Shown: positions 19,480-29,541, numbered from the stretch's first letter. The stretch is 64,000 bases of DNA from Planctomycetaceae bacterium (GCA_003233055.1 QIKP01000014.1:60387-124386); one strand, 5' to 3'. Notes: generated from the sequence alone by a model not told the origin. Made by a program: numbers and translations.

Positions 19480-20875
19480 CGGCGTCCTGCCCAGCCACCT
19501 GCGACTCGCCACTTGCGGCTTCGCACTGCTGATCGTACTAACGCAGACCGCCAGGGCGGAAACGCCTGCGGCAACGCGCGCCCGGGCGATCGCCCAATGG
19601 CCCGCCGCGAGGCCAATCGACCGAGCCAAGCTGGTGCGCCTTGGTCTGCGCGTGCTCAAAGGTCGGCACATCACCCTAGTGACCGACCTTCCCTCCACGC
19701 CGGAGGTCGACGAACTCCCCAACCTGGTCGATGCCGCCGTTCCGCTGCTCGCCCAGCGGTTTGGGATCGACGAAGAGGACCTTCGCGACTGGCATCTCCT
19801 CGGTTCGGTGATCGTCGATCGCGAAACCTTCGCCGCTGCCGACTTGCTGCCAACCCGCGGCGAGGAGTTTCCCGATGGGCTCTCGATCGGCTACGAACTG
19901 TGGGTCGCCGAACAACCGAGCGACTACTACCGCCGCCACCTGCTGCTGCACGAAATGACACACAGCTTCATGGCGACGCAACTCGGCGGGTGTGGGCCCG
20001 GGTGGTACATGGAGGGAATGGCCGAGTTGCTTGGAACCCACCACTGGGACCCCAAAACCAAAAAACTCCGGCTCGCCGTGATGCCTGCCAGTCGCAAGGT
20101 GGTACCCATGTGGGGCCGACCGAAGCTCCTCCAACAAGCGGTCGCCGACCAGCGGCTCCTTCCCATCGTGTCAGTCATGCAGATCGACAACCGTCGGGCG
20201 CTCGACGTCGAGGCGTACGCCTGGGTTTGGGCCTTGGCCAAATTCCTCGACACGCATCCCCGCTACCGCGACCGGTTTCGTTCGCTTCGGTCCCAAACCT
20301 TAGAGCCCGACTTCAACGCGAAATTCCGCAAGCGATTCGCCCACGATTGGTCCGACCTCGAGACCGAATGGCGGCTCTTCGTCTCGTCGATGGTCTACGG
20401 CCATGACATCGAACGAGAAGCAATCGACTTCGCCCGGCCGGCACCTCGCCGCGCTCGCACCCCCCATCGCCTCCCCATCATCGCCACCCGGGGCTGGCAG
20501 TCGACTGGCCTGCGTCTCGAAGCGGGCGAGCGTTACGAAATCAAAGCGAGCGGGCGATTTGTCATTGGCCAAGAGCCCGATGGCACTCCCTGGCCCTGCG
20601 AGCCGGGCGGCATCACGCTCGACTACCACGCCGGCCACCCGCTCGGCCAGCTCCTCGCGGTGATCGACCCCCGTCCCGAATCCCGTCCCGACCAGGCCGC
20701 TTCCGCAGGGCCCAGGCCTGGCACCAGTGCCTTCCTCCACCCCCAACCGATCGGCCTGCGCACGACGCTCGCACCGAAGCGCTCGGGCCTTCTCTTCCTT
20801 CGCCTCAATGATTCCCCCGACAGGCTTCGGGACAACCGAGGTAGCGCGACCGTTTCAATCCGCCGCCTCCCCTGA
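19436..20875 (+). CDS. Secreted gluzincin-like metallopeptidase-like protein
   Basis: Signal peptide, 'LLLHEMTHSFMATQLGGCGPGWYMEGMAELLGTHHW' (HExxH plus downstream E); start inferred. Confidence 0.6.
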   Translation: MKSIERSTNGSAANSGVLPSHLRLATCGFALLIVLTQTARAETPAATRARAIAQWPAARPIDRAKLVRLGLRVLKGRHITLVTDLPSTPEVDELPNLVDAAVPLLAQRFGIDEEDLRDWHLLGSVIVDRETFAAADLLPTRGEEFPDGLSIGYELWVAEQPSDYYRRHLLLHEMTHSFMATQLGGCGPGWYMEGMAELLGTHHWDPKTKKLRLAVMPASRKVVPMWGRPKLLQQAVADQRLLPIVSVMQIDNRRALDVEAYAWVWALAKFLDTHPRYRDRFRSLRSQTLEPDFNAKFRKRFAHDWSDLETEWRLFVSSMVYGHDIEREAIDFARPAPRRARTPHRLPIIATRGWQSTGLRLEAGERYEIKASGRFVIGQEPDGTPWPCEPGGITLDYHAGHPLGQLLAVIDPRPESRPDQAASAGPRPGTSAFLHPQPIGLRTTLAPKRSGLLFLRLNDSPDRLRDNRGSATVSIRRLP

Positions 20876-20899
20876 GCCGACGAGGCGTAGCTCGTCGGC
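20876..20899. repeat. Dispersed palindromic repeat, family A
   Basis: GCCGACGAGGCGTAGCTCGTCGGC, starts 1 nt after the 20875 stop. Confidence 0.9.
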
Positions 20900-20904
20900 T
20901 ATTT

Positions 20905-20979
20905 GGCGATGCCGCTTCAGCGGCTGTGCTTCAGCGGCTGTGCTTCAGCGGCTGTGCTTCAGCGGCTGTGCGGCTGTGC
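20905..20979. repeat. Family B palindrome followed by a 14-bp tandem array
   Basis: GGCGATGCCGCTTCAGCGGC then (CTTCAGCGGCTGTG)x4 plus partial CGGCTGTGC. Confidence 0.9.
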
Positions 20980-21028
20980 GTCGGGGCGGCTAATTGACAC
21001 TCGGCGGTCTCCTCTCGACAATGGAGGC

Positions 21029-22303
21029 ATGAACCACATCCAACAGAATGATCCCGAAATCTGGGCCGCCATCTCGGGCGAAGTCGACCGGCAACAGGAC
21101 GGGCTCGAATTGATCGCCAGCGAAAACTACACCAGCCCCGCCATCATGCAGGCCGCCGGCAGCGTCCTGACCAATAAATACGCCGAGGGCTACCCCGGGC
21201 GGCGGTACTATGGCGGCTGCGAACAGGTCGACGTCGTGGAGACGCTCGCCCGCGATCGGGCGAAAAAGTTGTTTGGTGCCCCCCACAACGAAGACATTTT
21301 CTCGAATGTCCAGGCGCATTCCGGGTCGCAAGCCAACGCCGCCGTCTACCTGGCCTTCCTGGAGCCGGGAGATACCGTCCTGGGGCTCGACCTAGCGCAT
21401 GGCGGACACCTGACCCATGGCATGCGGCTCAACATTTCCGGCATGCTCTACAATTTCGTCTCCTACGGCGTTCGCAAGGAGGACCACCGGATCGACTTCG
21501 ACCAACTCGCCTCCCTCGCTCGCGAACATAAACCAAAGCTCATCGTTGCCGGCGCGAGTGCCTACCCGCGAGAGATCCCGCACGACAAATTCGCCCAGAT
21601 TGCCGAAGAAGTCGGCGCGAAACTCATGGTCGACATGGCCCACTACGCCGGCCTCGTTGCGGCGGGACTCCACCACAACCCCGTGCCGGTCGCCGACGTC
21701 GTCACGAGCACCACCCACAAGACGCTCCGCGGCCCTCGCGGCGGGCTAATCCTCGCCAAGAAAAAGTACGCCAAGGTGCTCAACAGCCGTATCTTCCCCG
21801 GCACCCAAGGCGGCCCGCTGATGCACGTCATTGCTGGCAAAGCGATTTGCTTCCAGGAAGCGCTCCAGCCGGAGTTCAAAAAATACGCCCAGCAGGTCAT
21901 CGACAACGCCAAGGCACTCGCCGAGACACTCATCGCGGGCGGACTCCAGCTCGTGAGTGGCGGCACCGACAACCACCTGATGCTTGTCGACGTCACGCCG
22001 CTCGGCATCGGAGGCAAAATTGCCGAGGAGGTCCTCGACCGCTGCGCCATCACCGTCAACAAAAACATGATCCCCTACGACCAGCGAAAACCGGTCGACC
22101 CCTCCGGCATCCGTGTCGGCACGCCAGCTCTCACGACACGCGGGATGGGGACCGATGAGATGCAAGCCGTCGGCCATTGGATGCTCGAAGCGTTACGTGC
22201 AACCGAAGACAGCAACGTCCACCTCCGAATCCGCCAGCAGATACGCGAACTGTGCGAAGGATTCCCCGTGCCGGCGGCCGCGGCGATTTCCAACGACGCG
22301 TAG
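21029..22303 (+). CDS. glyA: Serine hydroxymethyltransferase
   Basis: '[62 protein letters not shown]', '[19 protein letters not shown]'; start corrected to 21029. Confidence 0.97.
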   Translation: MNHIQQNDPEIWAAISGEVDRQQDGLELIASENYTSPAIMQAAGSVLTNKYAEGYPGRRYYGGCEQVDVVETLARDRAKKLFGAPHNEDIFSNVQAHSGSQANAAVYLAFLEPGDTVLGLDLAHGGHLTHGMRLNISGMLYNFVSYGVRKEDHRIDFDQLASLAREHKPKLIVAGASAYPREIPHDKFAQIAEEVGAKLMVDMAHYAGLVAAGLHHNPVPVADVVTSTTHKTLRGPRGGLILAKKKYAKVLNSRIFPGTQGGPLMHVIAGKAICFQEALQPEFKKYAQQVIDNAKALAETLIAGGLQLVSGGTDNHLMLVDVTPLGIGGKIAEEVLDRCAITVNKNMIPYDQRKPVDPSGIRVGTPALTTRGMGTDEMQAVGHWMLEALRATEDSNVHLRIRQQIRELCEGFPVPAAAAISNDA

Positions 22304-22352
22304 GTCCTCGGCGCTTCACCAACCACTGACACCTGACCACCCAGCTAGACGA

Positions 22353-22787
22353 ATGTCCGAAAAAAGCCGCATACTGATTGCTGACGACAACGAGCCGAAC
22401 GTCGAGCTCTTGGAGGCCTATTTAAGCCACCTCGGCGCGGATATCCAGATCGCAGTGGATGGGCAAGACACGCTCGACAAGGTCGCCCTCTGCCAGCCCC
22501 ACCTCATCCTGCTCGACGTGATGATGCCGAAAAAGAGTGGGTTCGAAGTTTGCAAGCAACTCAAGGAAGACCCCAAGACAAGCCGCATCATGATCCTGAT
22601 GGTGACCGCGCTCAACGAATTGGGCGACATCGAACGGGCCGTCGAGGCGGGAACCGACGACTTCCTCTCCAAGCCGGTCAACAAATTGGAACTGACCAAA
22701 AAAGTCGAGATGATGCTACGACTCTTCAATGTGACCGACGAAGTGGAACGTTTGCGGCGATACATCGAAGAAATGGAACGCCGGTAA
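22353..22787 (+). CDS. Stand-alone response regulator receiver (REC) protein
   Basis: 'RILIADDNEPNVELLEAYL...LILLDVMMPKKSGFEVCKQLK...TDDFLSKPVNKLEL'; start corrected to 22353. Confidence 0.92.
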   Translation: MSEKSRILIADDNEPNVELLEAYLSHLGADIQIAVDGQDTLDKVALCQPHLILLDVMMPKKSGFEVCKQLKEDPKTSRIMILMVTALNELGDIERAVEAGTDDFLSKPVNKLELTKKVEMMLRLFNVTDEVERLRRYIEEMERR

Positions 22788-22881
22788 CTGGAATGCCAGC
22801 AAATGGAACGCCGGCAACTGGAACACGCTGGCCACTCCGTCGCTTGCGTCGTCGAGAGGGCCCCTACCACCGGATAATTTC

Positions 22882-24786
22882 ATGAGCATCGGTCAACTAC
22901 TGACTGGCAACGCTCGAAGCCAAGCGCGAAGGCTCGCACGGGTAACCTGGCTCTGCGTCTTTGTCTACGTCTTTGTCTGTGCCTTTGTCTGCGTTTTCTT
23001 TGCAGGATCGCTTGGCGTGGCGGGCGAGAGCACCAGCGTTACCGAGCCACCCCCCTTCCTCGACCAAGAGCGCGTCGCCCTGCTCCTCACCCAACTTGGC
23101 GACACGCGGTACGTCACCCGCCGACGCGCCGAACAAGAATTGCTCCAGATCGGTCTCCCCGCCTTCGATCAAATCGACGCCGCCACGTCGGAAGCCGATC
23201 CCGAGGTCTCGGCCAGTTGCCGTTTCTTGCGGAGCGAATTAACACGCCGCTGGACGCGCCGAGACGACCCGCTGGAGGTCAAGCGGTTGGTTCGCTCGTA
23301 CTCCGATTACGAGGAAAACGGCCGCTTGGCGATCGTTGCCCAATTGGGTTCCCTCTCCGACCACCTGGGCCAAGCCACCCTTTGCCGTATCTGTCGCTAC
23401 GACACCTCGCCGGTCGTCGCGAGGCAAGCGGCGATCGAGTTGCTGGCGACCACCGAATGGGAACCAAGCTACCCCGCCGACGCACCCTCCCTCCTTCGAG
23501 AGGCCATTGGCACCAGCCGGCGGCCGGCGGCTACGTGGATTCGCCTCCTGGCCTACCAGCTCGAGTCGCCAAGCCCGTCGATTCCCTTCTGGAAGGAAGC
23601 GATCGAACGCAACAGCAAGGAAGCGATCGGGGTGGCCGAAAAACGGGCGTCGGCCTCCCAGCAATTGGCCCTACGACTCCATCTAGTTCGCCTCGAACTG
23701 TTGCATGGCAGTCGCGACGACTTCTTGCACGCCGTGGCCTCGCTCCTCGAAGCCTCCTCGGAAACCTTCGAGCCAACCTTTGCAAAACTAGCCGAGTGGA
23801 CCGTTGCAGCCCAATCGTCCGACCGACTCGATGCCCTCTTCGATACGTACGAATCGAAATTGGCAAACTCCAAAGGGGGGCTCTACACCGCCGCGATGGC
23901 TCGAGCCAAGCAAGGCAAGACCGACCTTGCCGAGAAGCTAGCCAACGCCGCCTTCGAACGCCCACCCTCGGAGCCAACGAGGAACCCTAGCGACGAGGCA
24001 TTGCAACAGGCAAGCCAACTCCAGGCCAAAGGTTATGTCGAATGGGCCCGACGCGAGCTTCGGAGGGTCGTGAAGGAAGCAACCGTCGCTTCCGTGCCCC
24101 ACGCGACCGCTTGCTATCTCTTAGCCAATTCACTGCACGATTGGCAACTCGATGAAGAAGCAGCCGACACACTCGACATCATCACGAACGCGCTGAAGAC
24201 CAACGCCACGGCGCGCAAGACCTACAACCAGCGAGCCCTGCAGCAGAACCGACGATTCCAACAGCGCGCCCCCAGCTACGACACCCTCGTTGCCTACAGC
24301 CATTTCTACCGTGCGTGCCATTATCAGGCCGAAGGCAATCGGGACCAGCAATGGAAAAGCCTCGAGCAAGCGATCAAGGTCGGTCCCAACGACATTGACA
24401 TCCTCATCGCCATGTACCATGCGAGCGAAGACAATCCCGAACGCCGAAGGCAGGTCAAAGAACGCATGAAGAAGCGACTTCAGATGGTCGAACACCAGAT
24501 CGAAGACCACTCGAACGACGCCAACGCCTGCAACGAGTGGGCTTGGCTCGTGAGCAATACCGAGGGCGACTTCGAGAAGGCAGTGCGATACTCCCTCCGG
24601 TCGCTTGAAGTCAGTCCAGGAAGTGCCGGCTTGCTCGACACCCTCGCTTGCTGCTACTTCGCCGCAGGCGATCTGGAGAAAGCGATCCAGCACCAATCGC
24701 GAGCCGTCAAACTCTCGCCCCACCTGCAAGTCCTCCGCAGGCAGTTAACGAGATTCGAGAAAACGATGAAAGAGTCCGAACAGTAG
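22882..24786 (+). CDS. Secreted HEAT/TPR-repeat protein, function unknown
   Basis: Signal-peptide-like N-terminus, TPR-like repeats at the C-terminus ('SNTEGDFEKAVRYSLRSLEVSPGSAGLLDTLACCYFAAGDLEKAI'). Confidence 0.7.
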   Translation: MSIGQLLTGNARSQARRLARVTWLCVFVYVFVCAFVCVFFAGSLGVAGESTSVTEPPPFLDQERVALLLTQLGDTRYVTRRRAEQELLQIGLPAFDQIDAATSEADPEVSASCRFLRSELTRRWTRRDDPLEVKRLVRSYSDYEENGRLAIVAQLGSLSDHLGQATLCRICRYDTSPVVARQAAIELLATTEWEPSYPADAPSLLREAIGTSRRPAATWIRLLAYQLESPSPSIPFWKEAIERNSKEAIGVAEKRASASQQLALRLHLVRLELLHGSRDDFLHAVASLLEASSETFEPTFAKLAEWTVAAQSSDRLDALFDTYESKLANSKGGLYTAAMARAKQGKTDLAEKLANAAFERPPSEPTRNPSDEALQQASQLQAKGYVEWARRELRRVVKEATVASVPHATACYLLANSLHDWQLDEEAADTLDIITNALKTNATARKTYNQRALQQNRRFQQRAPSYDTLVAYSHFYRACHYQAEGNRDQQWKSLEQAIKVGPNDIDILIAMYHASEDNPERRRQVKERMKKRLQMVEHQIEDHSNDANACNEWAWLVSNTEGDFEKAVRYSLRSLEVSPGSAGLLDTLACCYFAAGDLEKAIQHQSRAVKLSPHLQVLRRQLTRFEKTMKESEQ

Positions 24787-24838
24787 ATAATTCCTCCGCG
24801 CCATCGCGTGAGGCTTGTTGGAATATCAGCCCCCTCTA

Positions 24839-24862
24839 GCCGACGAGCTACGCCTCGTCGGC
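24839..24862. repeat. Dispersed palindromic repeat, family A
   Basis: GCCGACGAGCTACGCCTCGTCGGC between convergent genes. Confidence 0.9.
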
Positions 24863-24877
24863 TCCCATGCTAAAAGC

Positions 24878-25426
24878 TCACGTACCCGGCAGCACGAACA
24901 ACGACTCGCTTTTGAGAATCATGCCATCGTCGGGAAACGTGTGGATCGCCTGGATGCGCAGCGAGCTGTCCCGCGACTCGAAGTGGATGTAGCTGAACGC
25001 ACGCGTTCCAATCCGCCCGTTCGGCGCAAATTCGTGCATCAGGCCCTCTTTGGCACCCACAAGCTCCAACTCCCGCTGGTAGGCGCGTAGGGCCCGTTGA
25101 TCGACCGGCTCTAGCGAAAACTCCGTTTCGTAGAAGAGCCCTCCTGCGCATTCGATGCGATCATGCTGTTCGCCCTGCAAGCGATGCAACATGAGCCGAC
25201 GCTTGGTCGGGAGATCGTGGCAAGCGGAAGTGGCGACCTCGGTAAGAAACATCCCCTCCGGACGCTGCCACGTGACCACGTGCCCCGTGCTCGTGATCTG
25301 GATCGCTGCCACGTACCGTTTCCGCTCAATTTTTTTCTCGCACTGCACTTCAAAAAGCTCGGGATGAAGCGCTCGCCCAAAAAACTGAAACACCAGTTCG
25401 GCAACTTTTGGTCGCGTGGAAAGCAC
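24878..25426 (-). CDS. DUF2617-family protein
   Basis: 'VLSTRPKVAELVFQFFGRALHPELFEV' start; GTG start at 25426 inferred (longest ORF to 25753 has an unconvincing N-terminal extension). Confidence 0.6.
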   Translation of the reverse strand: MLSTRPKVAELVFQFFGRALHPELFEVQCEKKIERKRYVAAIQITSTGHVVTWQRPEGMFLTEVATSACHDLPTKRRLMLHRLQGEQHDRIECAGGLFYETEFSLEPVDQRALRAYQRELELVGAKEGLMHEFAPNGRIGTRAFSYIHFESRDSSLRIQAIHTFPDDGMILKSESLFVLPGT

Positions 25427-26363
25427 GGGAGGGGTTCTTTCAATCGATGGGTAGGGGGACGAGGCGAACGTTGCCAGCCAACATTTTTTCGCTGCCGATA
25501 TTATAGCTACCGACCGATGCACGATCAAAGGCCGATCCATAGGGTAACGATTTTCTCGAAAATTCACCTTGACGAAATCACCTTGACTCGATTCATTCCG
25601 CGTTCTTCGACAACCCGCGAAGTACCGGCCGCGAATCTTAGGAAACTGGTCCCTCGAATTCACTTGGAACGAAGTGTCCCACTCATTCCCTCCGTCATCG
25701 AAAAAGCGTCCCACCTGCTTGGCATAAAAAGAGTCCTGGAATTTGCGGGCCAATGGGGTCTAATGGAAAGACTCGTATCGCATCACGGCCCCGCAAGGCT
25801 GGAGATTCGCCCCTTGCCTGTTGTTCGGTGCGCGCCAGAGACAAAACCTTGCCCGTTCGCACGATCGTCCTGCGAGGGAAACACCATCGAGGACAGGAGT
25901 TCCGACAAGTAGCAAAGCTAGCAAAGGGGGTCTTATTGGCGCTACGGCGAGGGACCGAGGAGAAATGGGACAAAATTTGACCCGAAAGTGCTCGATTTAC
26001 CAAGCAAGCAGCCTCCCTATTGTCTCGGTTGTCTGGCAGCAAGGGTGACAGAACGGCCCCTATCGAACGAGTTGGAAGTCGGCGAACCAAGCCACAGGAG
26101 AACTGCAAAGTCATTTTTGAACCGCCAAGATCGCCAAGGCGGTTTCTTTTATTCGGCGACTTGGGAAGCGTCCCGGGACCAAGCCACCGGTGGCTGCCCT
26201 GGTCCGCTCGGAGCCGCTATAATCGCCCCTTCGCATGAGGATGAAACGGGGCAGCCATGAGGGGGGTATCCCCCCGAAGAGGCCGTCCCCCCAGTCTGCC
26301 TTCCCGAACAACATTTCCTTTCATCCTTCAACCCCTTTCATCCTTGAACCAAGGAGCCTGACC

Positions 26364-28073
26364 ATGAAGATATTCTCCACCCGCCCCGCCCTCGCTGCGA
26401 CTTTGGCTTTCGCCATCGGCGGACAGCTAGCCTCCCAGGCGACCGCCCAATCGGACAGTGAACAAAAACCGGTTGCCGTGATCGCGGCCTCTAGCTACTC
26501 CGAGCTCCTTGCCGACATCGACTACTTGGGCGAGTTGGGAGGCCGGCCAGCGGCGGGACAGCAGATCGAAGGGATGCTCGCCCTCTTCACCCAAGGCAAA
26601 GGGCTACAAGGACTGGAGAAAGAGAAGCCGTGGGGCGCGGTGGTGATGACCGACGGTTTCCAATTCAACCCCATTGTCTGCTTACCCGTCAGCGACCTCG
26701 ACGCGTTGCTCCGCCTGATCGAAGGCTTCGGCATGGCGACTTCCGATGTAGGCGATGGCATCACGGAAATCGAATCTCCCAACCAAAGCATTTACGTCAA
26801 AAAAACGGGGGGATGGGCCTTCGTCGCGCAGAAGCCCGAGCTCCTCACCGAAACACCCGCCGACCCCACCGCACTGTTTAAGTCGCTCACCGACGAATAC
26901 GACCTGGGCGTGCGAGTGATGCTACAAAATATTCCTGAAATGTACCGCCAGATCGCGATCCAACAGATGCAGGCGGGTGCCGAGCAAGGGATGGAGCGGA
27001 TGGCAGAGGAAAGTGATGAAGCCTACGAGATACGTCGCAAAGGGGTGGAAGCCAACATCGATCAGATCTCGCAGATGATGCAAGAGTTCGACGAGATCAC
27101 CCTGGGCCTCAACGTCGATAGCGAAGAAGGCAACGCCTACATCGACTTCGTCTACAGCGCGCTGCCCGAATCGCAGTCCGCCAAGGCCCTTGCCGCCTAC
27201 CGTGCGGCCACGACCAATTTTGCTGGCTGCATGAATGAAGAGGCAGCCATCCGCTGGAACTTGTCGGTCGACACGCCGCCTGAACTACTCGAGCAGCAGC
27301 GAGAGCAACTGCAGGCGCAGATGCTCTCGCTACGTCAGCAGGCGATGAACGCCATCGACCAAGAAGCCAGCCTGCCGAACGACGAAGTACGTGAAACGTT
27401 AAAGGAAGCGGCCAACGAATTGCTCGACGCGCTCGAAGCGACCACCATGTCAGGCCACTTCGACGTCGCAGGACATGTCGACCTGAGTTCCACGATGTTG
27501 AGCGTCATCGCGGGCGGCTTTGCAAAAGAGACCGGTAAGATCGAATCAGCCGCCAAAAAAGTCGCAGCACTGCTCGAAGGTGAGCCCGACTTCCCAGGGG
27601 TCGAGTGGAATGCCGACTCGCATCAAGGCGCGGCGATCCACACGATGTCGATTCCTCTGCCACCCGAGGCACCGGAAGAGGCTCGCGAAATGTTTGGCGA
27701 GAGCCTCGACCTCGCGCTCGGACTGGGTGACGAGGTGGTTTACTTCGCTGCCGGCAAAGATTGCGTTGACCAGCTCAAGGAAGCGATCAACAAGTCGCAG
27801 AGTGCGGGAAGCGTTGCTGTCCAACCAATGCAACTGACCCTTGCGGTCGGCCCGATTCTGAAAATGGGCACCGAGCTCAACAACGACAATCTGGTCGTCG
27901 CTGCCATGGCTGAAGCGCTCTTGACGAGCGAAGGATACGACGAGATCCATGTGACGGTGGAAAGCGTTGGCGAAAAACTCCGAATCCGACTCGAACTCGA
28001 AAGTGGTCTCCTCAAAGCGATCGGCGCAGCTGCCGCCGAGGCACGCAACGCCGGTGTCGGTGCAGGGTTCTAG
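26364..28073 (+). CDS. Secreted hypothetical protein
   Basis: Signal peptide MKIFSTRPALAATLAFAIGGQLASQATAQ; good ORF; start at 26364. Confidence 0.7.
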   Translation: MKIFSTRPALAATLAFAIGGQLASQATAQSDSEQKPVAVIAASSYSELLADIDYLGELGGRPAAGQQIEGMLALFTQGKGLQGLEKEKPWGAVVMTDGFQFNPIVCLPVSDLDALLRLIEGFGMATSDVGDGITEIESPNQSIYVKKTGGWAFVAQKPELLTETPADPTALFKSLTDEYDLGVRVMLQNIPEMYRQIAIQQMQAGAEQGMERMAEESDEAYEIRRKGVEANIDQISQMMQEFDEITLGLNVDSEEGNAYIDFVYSALPESQSAKALAAYRAATTNFAGCMNEEAAIRWNLSVDTPPELLEQQREQLQAQMLSLRQQAMNAIDQEASLPNDEVRETLKEAANELLDALEATTMSGHFDVAGHVDLSSTMLSVIAGGFAKETGKIESAAKKVAALLEGEPDFPGVEWNADSHQGAAIHTMSIPLPPEAPEEAREMFGESLDLALGLGDEVVYFAAGKDCVDQLKEAINKSQSAGSVAVQPMQLTLAVGPILKMGTELNNDNLVVAAMAEALLTSEGYDEIHVTVESVGEKLRIRLELESGLLKAIGAAAAEARNAGVGAGF

Positions 28074-28101
28074 CATCCGAGTTCCCGGCACACAACCATT
28101 C

Positions 28102-28141
28102 ACTGCGGCGATGGACTCCCTGGCGAGTTCGTCGCCGCAGT
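28102..28141 (+). terminator. Strong intergenic hairpin, possible terminator of the 26364-28073 gene
   Basis: ACTGCGGCGATGGACTCCCTGGCGAGTTCGTCGCCGCAGT: 10-bp outer stem plus inner GGACT/AGTTC; weak T-tract. Confidence 0.5.
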
Positions 28142-28230
28142 ACTGTTTCTCCACCCTCTGGGGAGCCCCGCAAAAGTGAGAACACTCTGCTCGTCGCCTA
28201 CGAACGACTGACCATTTACAACGGACCCCC

Positions 28231-29532
28231 ATGACCCCGCTCCTCCACGACATCGCTGGCCATTCGATTCGCGAGCTTGGCCAGCAGTTTGGCACTCCGT
28301 TCTACGCCTACGATGCGGCAACCATCGCGGAGCGCATTGCCGAGCTCGCTGCGTTTGACGTGGTCCGTTACGCACAAAAAGCTTGCTCAAACTTAGCCAT
28401 TCTCGACCTCGTTCGCCGGCACGGCGCGATGGTCGATGCGGTGAGCGCCGGCGAGATCCACCGAGCCATGGCTGCCGGATTCCAACCAGGGTTCCACGAT
28501 CCACCCGAGATTGTCTTTACCGCCGATCTGTTCGACCGCGAGACGCTTGACAGGGTGGTGGAACTCGAGGTGCCGGTAAATTGTGGATCGCCCGACATGA
28601 TCGACCAATATGGCGAGCGAGCGCCGGGCCATTCGAAGCCACTGCCGATCACGCTTCGCATCAACCCAGGCTTCGGGCATGGGCATAGCCAAAAGGTGAA
28701 CACAGGAGGCGAACAGTCGAAGCATGGCATTTGGCACGAACAAGTCAACGACTGCATCGAGCGAGCCGCCAAGCACAACTTGACTATCTCTGGACTGCAC
28801 ATGCACATTGGCTCCGGCTCCGACCTGGAGCATCTTAGCCAGGTTTGCACGGCCATGGAGCAGACCGCCATGGCAATCGGTGCGAGCCTCACGAGCATCA
28901 GCACGGGCGGAGGATTGCCAACGCCCTACCGTAACGAAGACCAGCGAATCGATATCCAACCCTTTTTCGACTTATGGGATGCGACTCGCCGTCGACTGGA
29001 AGCCGCGTTTGGCCATCCTGTCTCACTCGAGGTCGAGCCAGGCCGCTACTTATCGGCGGAGAGTGGCTACCTGATCAGCGAAGTGCGCGCCGTCAAACGA
29101 ATGGGCAGCAATCTCTATTACTTAGTCGACGCTGGCTTCAACAACTTGGCCCGCCCCGTGATGTATGGTGCGTACCACCCGATGGCGGTCTGCCCGGCGA
29201 AGGGAGAGACCGATCGCTCGTTACAAGAGGTGATCGTCGGCGGGCCACTCTGCGAGTCGGGCGATATCTTCACACAGACCGAAGGAGGCGTCGTGAGTAG
29301 CCAGACGTTGCCTGAGGCCCAAGTCGGCGACTACGTCGTCATCGGTTGCGCCGGTGCGTATGGTTTTGCCATGTCGAGCAACTACAACTCGAAACCAATG
29401 TGCGCCGAAGTCTTGCTGGACGGGGACACCGCGCACTTGATCCGAGAGCATCAAACCATGGAAGACTTGATAAGAGGGGAGACGATTCCCCACCTCACGC
29501 GCCGCACCGACGAGGCGACCGACGAGGCGTAG
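28231..29532 (+). CDS. lysA: Diaminopimelate decarboxylase
   Basis: 'VVRYAQKACSNLAILDLVRR', 'RINPGFGHGHSQKVNTGGEQSKHGIW', 'HMHIGSGSDLEHL', 'GPLCESGDIFTQTEGG', 'GAYGFAMSSNYNSKP'. Confidence 0.95.
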   Translation: MTPLLHDIAGHSIRELGQQFGTPFYAYDAATIAERIAELAAFDVVRYAQKACSNLAILDLVRRHGAMVDAVSAGEIHRAMAAGFQPGFHDPPEIVFTADLFDRETLDRVVELEVPVNCGSPDMIDQYGERAPGHSKPLPITLRINPGFGHGHSQKVNTGGEQSKHGIWHEQVNDCIERAAKHNLTISGLHMHIGSGSDLEHLSQVCTAMEQTAMAIGASLTSISTGGGLPTPYRNEDQRIDIQPFFDLWDATRRRLEAAFGHPVSLEVEPGRYLSAESGYLISEVRAVKRMGSNLYYLVDAGFNNLARPVMYGAYHPMAVCPAKGETDRSLQEVIVGGPLCESGDIFTQTEGGVVSSQTLPEAQVGDYVVIGCAGAYGFAMSSNYNSKPMCAEVLLDGDTAHLIREHQTMEDLIRGETIPHLTRRTDEATDEA

Positions 29533-29541
29533 CTCGTCGGT
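29518..29541. repeat. Dispersed palindromic repeat, family A (A-T terminal pair variant)
   Basis: ACCGACGAGGCGTAGCTCGTCGGT, contains the lysA stop codon. Confidence 0.9.

Noticed and set aside
20915-20979. Short repeat array considered as CRISPR
   Set aside because: 14-bp units are directly abutting with no spacers; no cas genes nearby
20903-21028. N-terminal extension of glyA ([24 protein letters not shown]...)
   Set aside because: Encoded by the family B/tandem repeat; canonical GlyA starts at 21029
25695-26114. 139-aa minus-strand ORF as a gene
   Set aside because: No motif, irregular composition, overlaps non-coding region; likely spurious
26120-26150. AACCGCC...GGCGGTT hairpin followed by TTTCTTTT as a rho-independent terminator
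   Set aside because: Structure is plausible but there is no convincing plus-strand gene upstream (nearest gene is on the minus strand); GCCAAGATCGCC phrase may be a low-level intergenic repeat
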